A DNA stretch of 64,000 nt. It comes from Pedobacter sp. (GTDB lineage: Bacteria > Bacteroidota > Bacteroidia > Sphingobacteriales > Sphingobacteriaceae). Shown piece after piece: positions 63,267 through 64,000 of the stretch (within the stretch, counting starts at the first letter, position 1; each line of letters opens with the position of its first letter). The notes below the pieces were generated by a model, which was given only the letters and a program-made list of their open reading frames with translations, did not search any database and had not been told where the DNA came from. The DNA is taken from NCBI RefSeq assembly GCF_031119335.1, contig NZ_JAVHXT010000008.1:1-64000 (forward strand). Direction: 5' to 3'. Both the position numbers and the translations under genes were made by a program.

Positions 63267-64000
63267 ATGAAGAGAATTTTCGTAGCATTTGCCCTTGCAC
63301 TAACTTTGCCAACTTTTGCACAACAGAAGAAAGCAGCACCTACCGAAAAACAGAAAATGGATGCTTTCATCAGCAACCTAATGTCTAAAATGACGGTTGA
63401 TGAAAAGATTGGCCAATTAAATTTGGTTACCGGGGGTGAAGCCACTACTGGAGCAGCAGTAAGTACTGGTGTGGAAGCTAAAATAGCTAAAGGCAACGTT
63501 GGTGGTATCTTCAGTTTAACTACGCCACAAAAAATCCGTAAGGCACAAGAAATTGCGATGCGCAGCAGATTAAAAATACCGATGATTTTTGGTCAAGATG
63601 TGATACATGGTTACAAAACTACTTTCCCTATTCCATTAGCCTTGGCTGCGAGCTGGGATATGTCATTAATAGAAAAAACGGCTAGAGTTGCTGCAATTGA
63701 AGCAACCGCCGATGGTTTAAACTGGACTTTCTCGCCCATGGTAGATTTAGCCCGCGACCCACGTTGGGGACGTGTTGCAGAAGGTAGTGGCGAAGACCCT
63801 TTTTTGGGTTCGGCAATTGCAAGAGCGATGGTTAAAGGCTACCAAGGCGATGATTTAAAAGCAGTGAATACGATGATGGCTTGCGTAAAGCATTTGGCTT
63901 TATATGGTGCATCTGAAGCTGGTAGAGATTACAACACTACCGATATGAGCTTCGACAGAATGTACAACGAATATTTACCTCCCTATAAAGCAGCTATTGA
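63267..64000 (+). CDS. bglX: Glycoside hydrolase family 3 beta-glucosidase, 5' part
   Basis: The first 244 residues of a BglX-like periplasmic beta-glucosidase, cut by the window end. Signal about 1-19 (ending TFAQ). GH3 N-domain motifs are present: MTVDEKIGQLN, IPMIFGQDVIHGYKTTFPIP, LNWTFSPMVDLARDPRWGR and CVKHLALYGASEAGRDYN. The nucleophile Asp lies beyond the window. Six bases after the GH144 gene, it would hydrolyse the disaccharides that the GH144 enzymes release. It opens at ATG 63267, with no overlap. Confidence 0.93.
   Translation, partial: MKRIFVAFALALTLPTFAQQKKAAPTEKQKMDAFISNLMSKMTVDEKIGQLNLVTGGEATTGAAVSTGVEAKIAKGNVGGIFSLTTPQKIRKAQEIAMRSRLKIPMIFGQDVIHGYKTTFPIPLALAASWDMSLIEKTARVAAIEATADGLNWTFSPMVDLARDPRWGRVAEGSGEDPFLGSAIARAMVKGYQGDDLKAVNTMMACVKHLALYGASEAGRDYNTTDMSFDRMYNEYLPPYKAAI

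Noticed and set aside
1..64000. CRISPR arrays, prophage or rRNA operons
   Set aside because: No regularly spaced direct repeats, phage structural genes or rRNA sequence was seen; the only tandem repeat with a fixed period is the two-copy 87-base unit.

Overview
The window is bacterial chromosome from the phylum Bacteroidota, most likely a Pedobacter-like member of the Sphingobacteriaceae. The evidence is two SusC/SusD loci, FecR/ECF pairs, many short lipoprotein signals ending in S-C-K-K or similar, a roughly 300-residue NusB, lipidated TamA-like (TamL) and DUF5686 proteins, low GC content, and promoters of the Bacteroidota type (TTG, 19 bases, TAnnTTTG). It holds about 50 protein genes, one tRNA-Cys and several families of intergenic repeats. 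No rRNA operon, CRISPR array, prophage or intact insertion sequence was seen.

Region 1 (1-19.2 kb) is housekeeping. It holds an ABC exporter, a leucine-dehydrogenase-like gene, nusB, a DUF1573 lipoprotein, yajC, a YbbR protein and coaE, then a metallo-beta-lactamase-fold exonuclease and a small DUF5522 protein next to a MITE-like element. A patatin/beta-barrel protein, TamL, a SpoU-type RNA methyltransferase, tRNA-Cys, a bile-acid-family symporter and a CHASE/PAS histidine kinase follow.

Region 2 (19.4-38.3 kb) is an accessory locus. ECF sigma, FecR and a SusC with an STN signalling domain form a regulated uptake unit. SusD, DUF4843 and PKD-like lipoproteins follow. Then come two TlpA-type thiol reductases, a retropepsin-like aspartic protease, a third thioredoxin-fold protein, an HTH gene broken by a stop codon, a thioredoxin-DUF1573 fusion, a six-cysteine secreted protein that looks like a peritrophin-A/CBM14 domain, a small secreted protein and a TonB-receptor-like barrel. 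No carbohydrate-active enzyme was recognised here. The redox and protease content suggests handling of a disulfide-rich protein or peptide substrate; this is inference.

Region 3 (38.3-51.2 kb) is mixed. It holds a second ECF sigma/anti-sigma pair, a second MITE copy in inverse orientation, pheS followed by a Rieske-like lipoprotein without its histidine ligands and a TetR regulator, a decayed RelE/YafQ toxin-antitoxin pair, an alpha/beta hydrolase, kbl, two tandem DUF5686 paralogues and trhO.

Region 4 (51.3 kb to the end) reads as a polysaccharide utilization locus: a one-component beta-propeller/LuxR regulator, SusC, SusD, a LamG lipoprotein, two GH144-like (putative glucoamylase family) lipoproteins and a GH3 beta-glucosidase cut by the window edge. 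GH144 with GH3 suggests beta-1,2-glucan (sophoran) breakdown. Between the two GH144 genes is an 87-base tandem duplication that carries start-codon mini-ORFs.
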